This document shows positions 1 to 8,903 of a DNA stretch of 27,181 nt, piece by piece. A program made the translations under genes and the position numbers. Each line of letters begins with the position of its first letter. Position 1 is the stretch's first letter. Under the pieces are notes generated by a model that made no database searches, was not told where the DNA came from, and worked only from the letters and a program-made list of their open reading frames with translations. Source of the stretch: JAXGPP01 sp964436865 (GTDB taxonomy: Bacteria > Planctomycetota > Planctomycetia > Pirellulales > Thermoguttaceae); NCBI GenBank assembly GCA_964436865.1, contig CAYTFK010000057.1, positions 1 to 27,181 on the forward strand, in the 5' to 3' direction.

Positions 1-3000
1 GGCTCGCCGGGCCAGAAGATCAGGTACTGTCCCTCCTCCAACCGTCCCTGCCAGGCGAATCGCTTGTCCCCAATCTCTACCCAGGGATCGACAAGCTGTC
101 GCTCGTCAAGTCGCCGCAAAGCCTTTACGTCGTCGATGCCGCAGGCCACGCTCGTCTTACCCGGCAAGCCATTGTAGTACAGCGTGAGCGATCGCAACTG
201 GGAGTAGTCGATCGCATCTTTCTCCGGACGGACCAGTTGCTGGTAGCGCCACCCGGTGAAAACGTTCTGAACGTAGTAATCCATCGCTCCCGAGCCATCG
301 CGGAGTTGCAGCTTGAAAGCGCCACCACGCCCGTCGCCGCGGAGCCAGAAGCCGATGCCGCGATGCCATGAGATGTCCAGCGGCGGGTCGAACTGGCGTC
401 CGATCGCCGACCAGCCGCCGTTGTCGGCCAGTCGGCTCTCGGCGGTGTAGACAGCAAACGGCCCCCCGGCTGGCGTCACACCATCGTCGGAGATCTCCAA
501 CCGCTGCGTCACGCCGGGCAGAACAGACCCGCTCTCACCCGGACCGATTGCCTTGACACCGGTCCGGCCATGCGAATCGCGAGTGTAGGGGGCCAAATCG
601 TCAAAGTCTTCGAGCATCAGGGCGTCGGTGCTGTCGTACGCCGCTCCGGCGCGGAGCCACGGCCCGCCCATCGCCTGGATTTGCACGCCTACCCGTGCCG
701 GGCCTTGCGAAACGTTGAGCGGCCAGACGGCTTCTTCCGCTTCACTTGAGCTTGCTTCGCGCCACGGTTCATAAATCACCCGCTGAAAGACCTCTTGGCC
801 TTCGCCGCCGAGCAGGCGGTACTCTCGTCGACGGTCGAGAAGCTGGACACGTTCTTCCGGCGTTTTCTGCCCACCCAACTCGGGATCGATTCGCAGCCTT
901 GCCTGCATCTCGGCCGGCACCCGGCCCGACAACCGCAGCTTCTCGTAACGCGCGATCAGGTCGAGTATCTGGCCCGTAAACGGGTGCTTTGCCGCCGCGT
1001 CTGGCGAAACCTGAAACGACATCGAAGCTCCGTAGCCGATCGTTGCTTCCAGGACATACTCGTACATGTCGGGCGTGGCGCTCGTGTCGTAGCCGTAGTA
1101 CCAGCCGATGTCCAAAGGCATACCGCCGGCGGCAAACGATCCAAACCAGGGAGAACGTTCGTCGAGGTAGCCCTTTAGATCGCCATGGCCGTCGGCCGAC
1201 GCGCTGCGTGCCAGGATATGCCACGAGTAGTGGCTGAAGCTGCTCGCCTGAATGAGCATGTCCTTGTTGTCGAGCTTGTCGTAGAACGTCTTGTGCAGCT
1301 TCGCGTTGTAATACCAGTGATCGCCCTGCAACCGCTCTGAGCCGTCGAAGTAGATCATGTCGATCTTGCAGGCATTCGCCACGCGGGCAAAATGGGTGGC
1401 TACCTCGTCCAGCAGCGACGTATCCATGTCAAACATGTGATAGCCGTAAGACCGCGCCAGGTGCGCAACCGCCTCCCCCTGGCGGTGCGGCGCCGGCTGT
1501 GTGCCAAGGTGGCCGCGCCGGCAGCGGCGAAAGCCGTACGGCGGAGTCATGGACCGCTCGCCGTAGACAATCAATTCGTTGCCGATCTGCAGTACGGTGC
1601 CGTCGCCCGTGTAGCCGCCGTCGTCTACCGGAAAGCCCTCGGGGGCGGCCAGCGTGGGCAGGAAGTCGGCCTTCTCGTCGATGTCGGCAGCCAGTGCAAT
1701 CGTGGCGTCCTTCACCAAACGTGGGTCCGGAACGGGCGTAAGGTAGGCGTCGGGCGGGTAAATCGACGGACCGAGGAAATGCAGTCCGACGCGAAACCCG
1801 GCGTCGTGGAACCGCTCGACGGTCCGCCGCAAGCCCTCCAGTCCTTCGGGGAAATGGTCGCGGTTGATTTCGTAGTGGCCCGTGGCCCGACACCAGGAGC
1901 CCTGGTCAATCAGTATCGTATGGAATCCGCCGCGCCGGGCGATGGCCAGCGCTTCGTCGAACTGGGGCTCGCTGAACCGGGTGAGAAAGAAGTACGAACG
2001 GTTGATCCAGGGCGAACGTTTGTTCCACTCGCCGCCCGGTCGCGGACTGGGAATGCCCGCCGCCACTTCCATCCGCCGGATCGTCTCCATCGCCTCCGCG
2101 GTCGGACAGGCCACGATGCCCAGGGCCGCCGGTTCCACGCCGTGACGCGCATAGGTCTGCACCTTGAGCGTTGCCAATGGCGATGCCCAAAGGGGCGAAG
2201 CAGCCGACTCGAAGTCCTCGAGCACCACGACCTGCTCCTGGCCGTCGCGTTCGACGATCGCCTCGACCTGATCCAGCAGACAGCACACCGAAGTGCTGGC
2301 CGGTAGTCCATTGTAGTAGAAATTGAGCGTTCGGACCTGTTTGCCCTCCAACGTGTCAAGCGCTGGCGTGGCCAGGGTGACTTGCCGCCAGCCCTCGAAA
2401 TCGATTGCCAGATAGTCGTCGCGGTAGCCGTCGCGCCCGTCGTGGAGTTGGATCTTCAGCGACTGGCCGTGCCCGTCGCCGCGAACCCAGGCGCGAATCG
2501 CTTTCAGTCCTGAAAGGTCCAGCGGCTGGGTGAGTTGTTTGCCGCGCATGCTCCAGCCTCCGGGTTGCTCGTTGCATTCGGCGGCAAAACGGCCCGCCTT
2601 GCTGCCGGCCTTGACATCGTCGCCCACCTGGGTGAACTGATGCCGGCATCCGGCCCGGTCGGCTCGTGCGGCCTGCGCCGATTCCGTCACCGCGTGGACG
2701 TTGGGCTCGCCCGCCATCAAGGCGAGGAAATGCGATTCCGTCCGCGCGCCATTGAGCGTCCCGTTACGCTCGGCGCCCGGCGGCAGCGGAAGGGCGAATA
2801 GCTGGAACCGAGTGACTGGCTGCGGGCTGGAAAGCCGTTCGAGCCGCAACACCGCCACGCCCGGCTCGCAATGCACGGAGAACTCTGCCAAGGCGCCGCC
2901 CGCAAATGCGGCGGTGAGACGATCGCTGTCCAGAACGACGCTTTCCGGAACATGGATTCCCGCCGCCGTCTCGATCACGATTGCGGGTGCCGGGGAAATC

Positions 3001-3089
3001 GGCCAGGTCTCGCCGCCTTTCCAGTGAATCCCGGTCACGTTTCCGCCCTGATCGAGCGTCAGCCGCAGGTGTTCCAGGTCGAGCGTCAT
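1..3089 (-). CDS. Giant secreted glycoside-hydrolase-like protein with two carbohydrate-binding-like modules (3' end outside window)
   Basis: One uninterrupted frame of about 1029 codons runs off the left edge, so the C-terminus is missing. From the first in-frame ATG (3089), an N-terminal beta-rich region is followed by a module at about residues 150-275, a probable TIM-barrel region at about 360-720, and a second module at about 855-990. The two modules share the pattern GGW, RGDG, QL-DG, YYNGLP-TSV and D-VKA/VEA, which resembles CBM11/CIA30-type galactose-binding-like folds. The barrel region contains LIDQGSW and, near residue 582, YFDG, a plausible acidic active-site position. I cannot assign a GH family; alpha-galactosidase-like clans are possible. 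The ATG at 3089 has no well-placed ribosome binding site, and an out-of-frame signal peptide lies just upstream (3090-3156). Role inferred: extracytoplasmic glycan breakdown. Confidence 0.8.
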   Translation of the reverse strand, partial: MTLDLEHLRLTLDQGGNVTGIHWKGGETWPISPAPAIVIETAAGIHVPESVVLDSDRLTAAFAGGALAEFSVHCEPGVAVLRLERLSSPQPVTRFQLFALPLPPGAERNGTLNGARTESHFLALMAGEPNVHAVTESAQAARADRAGCRHQFTQVGDDVKAGSKAGRFAAECNEQPGGWSMRGKQLTQPLDLSGLKAIRAWVRGDGHGQSLKIQLHDGRDGYRDDYLAIDFEGWRQVTLATPALDTLEGKQVRTLNFYYNGLPASTSVCCLLDQVEAIVERDGQEQVVVLEDFESAASPLWASPLATLKVQTYARHGVEPAALGIVACPTAEAMETIRRMEVAAGIPSPRPGGEWNKRSPWINRSYFFLTRFSEPQFDEALAIARRGGFHTILIDQGSWCRATGHYEINRDHFPEGLEGLRRTVERFHDAGFRVGLHFLGPSIYPPDAYLTPVPDPRLVKDATIALAADIDEKADFLPTLAAPEGFPVDDGGYTGDGTVLQIGNELIVYGERSMTPPYGFRRCRRGHLGTQPAPHRQGEAVAHLARSYGYHMFDMDTSLLDEVATHFARVANACKIDMIYFDGSERLQGDHWYYNAKLHKTFYDKLDNKDMLIQASSFSHYSWHILARSASADGHGDLKGYLDERSPWFGSFAAGGMPLDIGWYYGYDTSATPDMYEYVLEATIGYGASMSFQVSPDAAAKHPFTGQILDLIARYEKLRLSGRVPAEMQARLRIDPELGGQKTPEERVQLLDRRREYRLLGGEGQEVFQRVIYEPWREASSSEAEEAVWPLNVSQGPARVGVQIQAMGGPWLRAGAAYDSTDALMLEDFDDLAPYTRDSHGRTGVKAIGPGESGSVLPGVTQRLEISDDGVTPAGGPFAVYTAESRLADNGGWSAIGRQFDPPLDISWHRGIGFWLRGDGRGGAFKLQLRDGSGAMDYYVQNVFTGWRYQQLVRPEKDAIDYSQLRSLTLYYNGLPGKTSVACGIDDVKALRRLDERQLVDPWVEIGDKRFAWQGRLEEGQYLIFWPGE

Positions 3090-3156
3090 CTCCGCACCGA
3101 CCCCTGCAATCGGCAGAAACGTCATTATCATTGCCAGAGCGATGCGACGGAACATA
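3090..3156 (-). other. Out-of-frame signal peptide of the giant glycosidase (apparent 1-base frameshift)
   Basis: An ATG at 3156 opens MFRRIALAMIMT, then the frame departs from the long downstream frame. Removing one base of the CC pair at 3120-3121 joins it to FLPIAGVGA-EMTLDLEHL. This gives a textbook signal peptide (basic n-region, hydrophobic core, GVGA cleavage site) directly before the mature protein. In the long frame itself TAA and TGA stops lie at about 3123-3128. This is either a sequencing or assembly error or a real inactivating or switchable frameshift. Confidence 0.6.
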
Positions 3157-3221
3157 AGAAGAATCGTCCTTTCTGCAAGGAACCGGCAGTCTCCGCGGAC
3201 CGGAAACGCCGCGGCGCAGCG

Positions 3222-3255
3222 AGTATAACCCTTGCGTCTGTCCGAGAAAACCGCT
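3222..3255 (-). promoter_or_regulatory. Candidate sigma70-type promoter for the giant glycosidase
   Basis: On the minus strand TATACT (3227-3222) is a good -10 hexamer, with a weak -35 (TTTTCT) 17 bases upstream. It would start transcription near 3215, about 60 bases before the signal-peptide ATG at 3156. The -35 matches only three consensus positions. Confidence 0.3.
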
Positions 3256-3317
3256 CTCTGTCGGACCGCAGAAACCTGCTCGTGTGAGCTATGCTTGTTG
3301 GAAGGAGATACGAATTC

Positions 3318-3884
3318 ATGGGTGACGAAGACCATACTGCGCTCATTGACGTCGTCACCGCCAGCCATCGTTACAGCGGCCGGCTGGTGAGCCGCGGATA
3401 TCGCGTGGCCGACGTGCTGTGCGATACGCAGACCGACATTGTGCAGATGTTCGACGTCGTGGTAACGTCTGCCGGCGGCTCATCGAGCATTCGCTGCGGT
3501 GACCTCCTGCTGACCAAAGAGCAGATCCTCATTGTACTTCCGCGGGGCGGCCATGAAGCTCCCGCCCGGCGACTGAACAAGTTCACCCGGCAGGACCAGT
3601 ACCAGGCGATCGTGGTCGTTCCCGGCCATATTCTCTCCGGCTTGATTCACCTTCCCCCGCGAACCACGAGCGCCACCTTGCTGGCGAAGGACGTTTCACT
3701 GCCGAACTTCCTGGCGATGACCCAGGTTACGGTTCACGACGGGCCGGGAGGTCTGATGCCCGCCGCGTGTCCCGTGGCGCTAATCAGGCGCGCAATGATC
3801 TCGGCCGTAGAACTTGGACCGGCCTTTGCCCCGTCTCTTTCCACAAATCGGAATGACGAAATCGCCGTCGTCTCCGGCCGCTGA
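3318..3884 (+). CDS. Hypothetical protein with two similar halves
   Basis: A 188-residue cytoplasmic-looking protein with no signal peptide or membrane segment. I chose ATG 3318 because GAAGGAGA at 3301-3308 sits at normal spacing; a start at 3291 would place the ribosome binding site inside the gene. Two stretches share a pattern: a short strand, G-R/L, a polar turn containing R or T, D and L, a hydrophobic F/L-x-M/V strand, a turn, and a segment like LLLTKEQILIVLP or PVALIRRAMISAV. This suggests a pseudo-two-fold beta fold. I do not recognise a named function. It is transcribed divergently from the glycosidase and 116 bases upstream of the GGDEF gene, so the two plus-strand genes may share a transcript. 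Confidence 0.75.
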   Translation: MGDEDHTALIDVVTASHRYSGRLVSRGYRVADVLCDTQTDIVQMFDVVVTSAGGSSSIRCGDLLLTKEQILIVLPRGGHEAPARRLNKFTRQDQYQAIVVVPGHILSGLIHLPPRTTSATLLAKDVSLPNFLAMTQVTVHDGPGGLMPAACPVALIRRAMISAVELGPAFAPSLSTNRNDEIAVVSGR

Positions 3885-4000
3885 ACAAACATAAAGCCTG
3901 TTGATACCGCCTTGACACTGACAGATTCGCCCGGATGCCCCGCAGCGAATGCGGGCTGAACCGGCCAAATGCACTCGATCGGCTTCACGGCTCCGCAACC

Positions 4001-5491
4001 ATGCCCGTCATCGTCATCGACATCCTGTTCGCCATGATCTCAGCCGGGTTAGGCGCTGCGGCCACCTGGTGGTTGATCAATGGCCGGCGCGGTGCCGCCG
4101 AGGAACGCCGACGCGCGCACGAAGTGCTTGCCCGATTGCACGAGGTCGCGGTTCGAGTCGCGGCCGACGTCGGCGAGCATCATACAAAGGTCGAAGAAAT
4201 CAACGAGGAGTTGCAGGCGGTCGAGGGCCACGAGGGGGATGCCGTGCTCGGCGCGGTCAGCCGCATCATCGCCGCCAACGAGCACATGCAGAAGCAGCTC
4301 GCCACCGCCGACGAACGGCTTCGCGAGCAGGCTCGGGCTATCGAGTCGCATGCCACCGAGGCCCGCACCGACTCGCTGACGCTCCTGCCCAATCGCCGTG
4401 CATTCGACGACGAGATGGCGCGGCTGTTGCGCGAATTCCAGCAGGACGGCTGCGATTTCTCCGTCGCCATGGTCGATATCGATCACTTCAAACGAGTGAA
4501 CGACGACATCGGCCATCAGGCGGGCGATGCCGTGCTGCGCGGAGTGGCCGAGACGCTGAACCGGAGCGTGGGCGACAAAGGAACGGTTACCCGCTACGGT
4601 GGCGAGGAGTTCGCCGTCATCATGCCGAATCGCTCCCTCGCCGAGGCCGAGGCCGAGGCCGAGCGGCTCCGCCTGGCGGTGGCCGATGCCGAATTCAAGC
4701 ACGAGCAGACTTCGGTGAAAGTCACCGTAAGCGTGGGAGTGACCCAGACCGTCAGCGGCGACGATCGCACTCGCATCATCGATCGCGCGGACTCGGCACT
4801 CTACGCATCCAAGAACGCCGATCGCAATTGCAGCCACCGGCACAACGGCCGCGCGGTCGAGGCAGTGCGGATCGCTCCAGTCGCTCCGACGACCCCTCCG
4901 TCGCCAGTTGCTCCGTCGCCGGCTCTTTCACCGCCCCCGCCCGGACCGCAGCCTGGCGGACTTGCCAGTCTCAGCCAGTTCCGCATGGAATTAAGCCGGC
5001 GGCTGGATGGCTGGAGGCGAGGCGGCGGACGGCCGATGGTAGTGCTCGTGAAGATCGACCATCATGATCAACTGTCAACCGAGTTCGGCACGCAGGCAGC
5101 GCGATTTGCCAGCCACGCCACGCAGCGTTTGCTGCAGGCGGCCGTCCGCCCGACTGATCCCATCGCCCACTTCGCCGAAGCCACCTTCATCATGATGCTG
5201 CCGGGGGTCGGGACGAAGATGGGAATCACGCTCGTCGAACGCCTGCGGCGCGCGATCGGCCAGTGCGTGGTGCCGTTGAGCGGCCAGCACGTGCGTTTCG
5301 CCGTGAGCATTGGCGTTGCCGAGGCCGAACGCGGTGAGCCCGTCGAATCGCTCATCGGGCGGACCGAAAATGCGCTCGAGGCGGCGATCCAACCCGGCGG
5401 CAACCGCACCTACGTCCACAACGGCCAGTGGGCCGAGACCGCGGAAGTCGCGCTGGAAAAATGCCGCCCGATCGAACCGGCAACCGCGTGA
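4001..5491 (+). CDS. Membrane-anchored diguanylate cyclase with a second, degenerate GGDEF domain
   Basis: A 496-residue protein. Residues 3-26 form one hydrophobic membrane segment, followed by a charged, probably coiled-coil region (about 30-120). The first GGDEF domain spans about 122-285: DSLTLLPNRRAF at its start, metal-site VDIDHF, the GGEEF active-site loop at 200-204, and VSVGV. It should make cyclic di-GMP from GTP. The RxxD inhibitory site expected just before GGEEF is absent (GDKG instead). A Pro/Ala-rich linker (about 292-320) leads to a second GGDEF-like domain (about 321-475) keeping KIDHHD and VSIGVA but with HFAEATF in place of RYGGEEF, so it is presumably non-catalytic. ATG 4001 was chosen because it places the membrane helix at the N-terminus; an upstream start at 3935 is possible. 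Confidence 0.9.
   Translation: MPVIVIDILFAMISAGLGAAATWWLINGRRGAAEERRRAHEVLARLHEVAVRVAADVGEHHTKVEEINEELQAVEGHEGDAVLGAVSRIIAANEHMQKQLATADERLREQARAIESHATEARTDSLTLLPNRRAFDDEMARLLREFQQDGCDFSVAMVDIDHFKRVNDDIGHQAGDAVLRGVAETLNRSVGDKGTVTRYGGEEFAVIMPNRSLAEAEAEAERLRLAVADAEFKHEQTSVKVTVSVGVTQTVSGDDRTRIIDRADSALYASKNADRNCSHRHNGRAVEAVRIAPVAPTTPPSPVAPSPALSPPPPGPQPGGLASLSQFRMELSRRLDGWRRGGGRPMVVLVKIDHHDQLSTEFGTQAARFASHATQRLLQAAVRPTDPIAHFAEATFIMMLPGVGTKMGITLVERLRRAIGQCVVPLSGQHVRFAVSIGVAEAERGEPVESLIGRTENALEAAIQPGGNRTYVHNGQWAETAEVALEKCRPIEPATA
4640..4663 (+). repeat. (GCCGAG)x4 hexanucleotide tandem repeat inside the GGDEF gene
   Basis: Four perfect tandem copies of GCCGAG encode alternating Ala-Glu just after the GGEEF loop (residues about 214-221). 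The repeat is in frame, so copy-number change would lengthen or shorten a helix without shifting the frame. Confidence 0.9.
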
Positions 5492-5548
5492 TATACGGCC
5501 GCTGCGGAACGCGAAGACTCTCCCGCTTCGTCTGCGCCTGTCAGTAGC

Positions 5549-8170
5549 CTAATCGCTCTGAACCGACTCCATCTCCACTTCGAGCCGCGCGGCGGCCCGG
5601 TCACGAAGCACCGCCGACTCGATCTCCAGACCGCGAAACCATCTCAGTGGCGGCGCAACGAACTGGGCCGGTGCGCCGGCGCCAAACGGCCCTGGCGGCG
5701 GCAGCTTCTCCATGGCGGTCGAGATCCAATAGCCCGCATCCTCCGGGGTCGTTCGATACTCGTATTCGCCCCCCAGCGGGCAAACCAGCCGCGCATCGAG
5801 AATCAGCTCCGCCGCCTCCCTGGCATGCGCGCCCGGCACATGAAGCTGCGTCTCAAGCTGGTTGAGAAGCCGCAGGTTCCCGGCTGCCGTCTGATAGGTT
5901 CGTGCGTAGCCGAGGCGGTTGATCATCGGCGCGGCGCGGCTCTGCGACACGTCTTCAATCCGTCCCCAGAACTGCGCCTCGCGTTCCGTATCCGCGTACT
6001 TCAACAGCGGAGGCACCTTCTGGAGAACCTCGGGCTGGAACGAGTACAACACGAACTCGCCATACTGCCGCCGCCACAATCCCAGCCGCCCGCGGGAAAA
6101 CCCGGCGGGGTCGGGCGGCGCATTGATCAGGCGGTCGGCCAGCGCGAGCGGTCCCGGTTGGCCAACCCAGCCCATGTAGCCCACGGCCATTTCGCGCAGG
6201 CTGGTGGCGCCAAGAATGAGCCCTGCGATACTCGGGGAGGGGGGCCGCAAATCGGCCAGGCCGCCAAATAGCCGCTGTTGCGGAAGGACTGCTTCAAACG
6301 CGACCAGATCCCCCGGCACCGGCGCCAGGCGCCGTCCTTCGGGCGGTCCCACGACCTCGGCGAGCCGCTCGAACAACCGATTCGACAGCGGCGCAAGACG
6401 CAGATCGACAGCGATCCGCTGCCGGCCCTTCCCCGCTTGGGAGCGATGGACCGCCAGGCACACCGGCGGCAACCGCCCGAGGCGATCGGTCAACGACTGC
6501 GACAAGCGGCCATACGCTTCGACTTCCGCACGCGTCGCGATGCTCGTTTCGACATCGACGGCCGGCTTCAGCGCGCCGCGATGCCCGCGCAGCGAGTCGT
6601 ACACGACGCCTTTGTCGAACACCGCGCGGCTGCCGTCGGCCCGCGCGCCGAAGCCGCTGGGCAGAAAGCCCCCCTCGATTAGTTCCTCGACCGATCCGGC
6701 GGGTTTGCCCTCGGCCGCGGCGGCGAGCACGGCGAGTTGGACGATCTCCATGTCGGCCAGTGCGGCATCGCGACGGGCCGACTCAATGCGATAGCGGAGG
6801 CTGGACAGCTCGCGCAGGAATGCGTCGGATAGATAGATGAAGACGGCGTCCTGACGTTCCAGCGGCAACATGCTCCGTGCCAGGCGGAAATCGTCCGAGC
6901 GTCCCAGCGAGCGCGTCGCCTTTCCGGTTTCAAGAAACCGCCGCACGAGCGTCTCCGAGGTGGTGACAAAGTGGAAACCCTCGTCGGCGGCGTAGTACGA
7001 ACGCACGCCGCCGTCCGCGCTAACCAGCAGTGATACCGGGCGGCCGTCGATGGTCAGCTTCTGCTCGACCACGCCGTCGCCCGCCTGCAGTCGTTCGGCC
7101 CGCTGCTGGACAAGATTCGCCGTGAGTAGGGCATTGTTGCGGGCCTGGAATAATAGCCCGAAGGCCGTACCATCGGCGATGCGCAGGTCGGTGGCCACGA
7201 AGGCCACGTCTGCGATTACCGCGTCGCCGAGGAGCCTCGATAGAGGCGAGGTGCTCAATACCAGCCGTCGCTCGATGCGGCCCCGGGCGTCGTCGTCCAG
7301 GCCCCGCAGGGCGACGAGGTTCTGCACATCGCCACCCCACTGCGCCAGCGTATCCTGAAACCAGAGGAAGTTGCCGAAGCTGCCGTAGCGAACGTAGAGG
7401 CACTCGGCCGGCACGCGCTCGGCGATCGGCTCGATCGACACGTCCTGACCGATCGGGGGCAGCCGCAATTCCTCCGCCGGCGCTGCTTCCGGCAGCGGCC
7501 GGTCGGCCGGTTCCAGCGGCGCTTCGGCACGCAGGAATCGCTGCCGCACCAGCGCCAATCGCTGCCGCTCGCTGCCAAAAGGCAACCCCAACTCCGCGAC
7601 GAGCCGCTCCTCGAGCGAAGGTTCCGCATCGCCGGCCCGTAGCGGCAACCGCAGGCGGTAGGCGAGCATCGATTGAAGGTAGTTGTCCACAACCAACGGG
7701 TAGTCCGGTTCCGCCTTGAGCACGCCGGGCCGCCGGGCGTATTCTTCCCACCACTCCTCGATCAGTTCCCGGTGCCCGCGGGAGTCGCGCCGAGGCGTGA
7801 GCGCGAGCGGCACCCGTCCCACGCCCTCGATCGCCAGTTCCAGTCGATCGCTGCCGCGAAACAGGAAATAGATCGTCGCTTTGGCCGGGCGGTCGAGCAC
7901 GTTGCGGAGCAAGGTTCGCACCGGCCGCAACTCGATGGCCGGATAGAGGACGCGGCCGTTGCGCTCGACAATCCGCACCCCCTCCACCCCAAGCACCGGC
8001 GGCAGGAGCTCCCGCGGCAATTCCAGTTCGACCCGCCCCACGCCGAACGGTTCGCCCGGCACCGCGGTGGCCTCCAGATCCAGATCGGCCCTCGCCTCTC
8101 GGGCGAGGGCCGACAACCACAGCAGTGCGACAGCCGGCAGCAGCCGACTTCGGAACGGGCGGTTGCGCAC
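5549..8170 (-). CDS. Large exported protein of unknown function (873 residues)
   Basis: The GTG start at 8170 is supported by AAGGAG six bases upstream. The N-terminus is a signal peptide with a basic MRNRPFRSR region, a hydrophobic core and a REARA cleavage site at about residue 28. No other membrane segment is evident, so the product is probably periplasmic or secreted. An early Ig-like beta region contains LPPVLGVEGVRIVERNG. The middle (about 270-500) has a regular pattern: YGSFGNFLWF, IADVAFVATDL, LLFQARNNALL, FHFVTTSETLVRRFLE, AVFIYLSDAFL. It resembles DUF3352-like planctomycete proteins, but I could not confirm that. No catalytic motif is visible. It is last in a run with the HEAT-repeat gene 27 bases upstream and the oxidoreductase before that, and converges on the GGDEF gene. 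Confidence 0.85.
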   Translation of the reverse strand: MRNRPFRSRLLPAVALLWLSALAREARADLDLEATAVPGEPFGVGRVELELPRELLPPVLGVEGVRIVERNGRVLYPAIELRPVRTLLRNVLDRPAKATIYFLFRGSDRLELAIEGVGRVPLALTPRRDSRGHRELIEEWWEEYARRPGVLKAEPDYPLVVDNYLQSMLAYRLRLPLRAGDAEPSLEERLVAELGLPFGSERQRLALVRQRFLRAEAPLEPADRPLPEAAPAEELRLPPIGQDVSIEPIAERVPAECLYVRYGSFGNFLWFQDTLAQWGGDVQNLVALRGLDDDARGRIERRLVLSTSPLSRLLGDAVIADVAFVATDLRIADGTAFGLLFQARNNALLTANLVQQRAERLQAGDGVVEQKLTIDGRPVSLLVSADGGVRSYYAADEGFHFVTTSETLVRRFLETGKATRSLGRSDDFRLARSMLPLERQDAVFIYLSDAFLRELSSLRYRIESARRDAALADMEIVQLAVLAAAAEGKPAGSVEELIEGGFLPSGFGARADGSRAVFDKGVVYDSLRGHRGALKPAVDVETSIATRAEVEAYGRLSQSLTDRLGRLPPVCLAVHRSQAGKGRQRIAVDLRLAPLSNRLFERLAEVVGPPEGRRLAPVPGDLVAFEAVLPQQRLFGGLADLRPPSPSIAGLILGATSLREMAVGYMGWVGQPGPLALADRLINAPPDPAGFSRGRLGLWRRQYGEFVLYSFQPEVLQKVPPLLKYADTEREAQFWGRIEDVSQSRAAPMINRLGYARTYQTAAGNLRLLNQLETQLHVPGAHAREAAELILDARLVCPLGGEYEYRTTPEDAGYWISTAMEKLPPPGPFGAGAPAQFVAPPLRWFRGLEIESAVLRDRAAARLEVEMESVQSD

Positions 8171-8197
8171 GGCAACTCCTTTCGGTGATCGCGGGCT

Positions 8198-8836
8198 CTA
8201 CGGCGCCGACGCGCGGACCTGTGTCTGCTTCGTCGGCACCATCTTCTGCGAGGGATACTTCTCCAGGCTGACTTCGACACCGCGAACGCGCAGCGAATGC
8301 GCGACGTGGTTGCGGAATTCCGGCGGCGTGCCGTTGAGCGCCCGGTTCAAGGCGGCCAGCGACTTCTCACCCGGAATCCGCTCCAGGACCATCCGCGCGT
8401 CTTCGCGAAGCTCTCTGTCGGCCAACAGGCCAGCGACCGCGTCAACGCAGTCGTCGCCGCCGATCTCCGAGATCATCCAGGCGGCTTCCCGGCGCACGGC
8501 CAGCGGCTGATCCGCTCCCAGCAGGGCGGCCAGTTTCTGAGCGGCCGCTTGCCGGACGGCGGGATCGCCGCCGGGCGCGCCCGCCGAGCGGACGATCTTC
8601 CACATCGCCCGCTTTGCGGCCCGCCCGGTCTCCAGGGCCTGGGCCATGTCTTCTTTTTGGGCGGCCTTGCCTTTCAAAGATTCGACTCTGGCAGCCGAAT
8701 CACCCGTCATCTTGGCCAGGGCGTCAAGGGCCTGCGGCCCCACTTCGCCCGCGCGGAGCCAGGCGGCCGTCCGCGTTTCGGGCTGCGCGCTCTGGAGTGC
8801 TTCGAGCAACTGTTCCATGGTGTATTTGTCCGGCAT
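8198..8836 (-). CDS. HEAT-repeat-like protein
   Basis: A 212-residue, helix-rich protein with no signal peptide. Repeating helical pairs such as AVRREAAWMISEIGGDDCVDAVAGLLAD and the preceding AVRQAAAQKLAALLG follow the HEAT/PBS-lyase-like repeat pattern. Such repeats usually form a curved scaffold for protein-protein contacts, and no enzymatic motif is seen. AGGACG lies upstream of ATG 8836 at acceptable spacing. It sits 67 bases after the Gfo/Idh gene and 27 bases before the 873-residue exported protein, which suggests one transcript. A structural or adaptor role for its neighbours is inference only. Confidence 0.8.
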   Translation of the reverse strand: MPDKYTMEQLLEALQSAQPETRTAAWLRAGEVGPQALDALAKMTGDSAARVESLKGKAAQKEDMAQALETGRAAKRAMWKIVRSAGAPGGDPAVRQAAAQKLAALLGADQPLAVRREAAWMISEIGGDDCVDAVAGLLADRELREDARMVLERIPGEKSLAALNRALNGTPPEFRNHVAHSLRVRGVEVSLEKYPSQKMVPTKQTQVRASAP

Positions 8837-8903
8837 CGGTTTTCGTCCTAATCATAGGGTGGTAGAGGTTGAAGGCCAGCGGTGGCTTGGACTGTTCTGC
8901 AGC

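Noticed and set aside
1392..2306. 304-residue plus-strand ORF
   Set aside because: Lies fully antisense to the glycosidase frame, lacks domain motifs and has shadow-like Arg/Val-rich composition.
4049..4843. 264-residue minus-strand ORF
   Set aside because: Antisense to the GGDEF coding region; its His/Gly-rich sequence mirrors the codons of the real gene.
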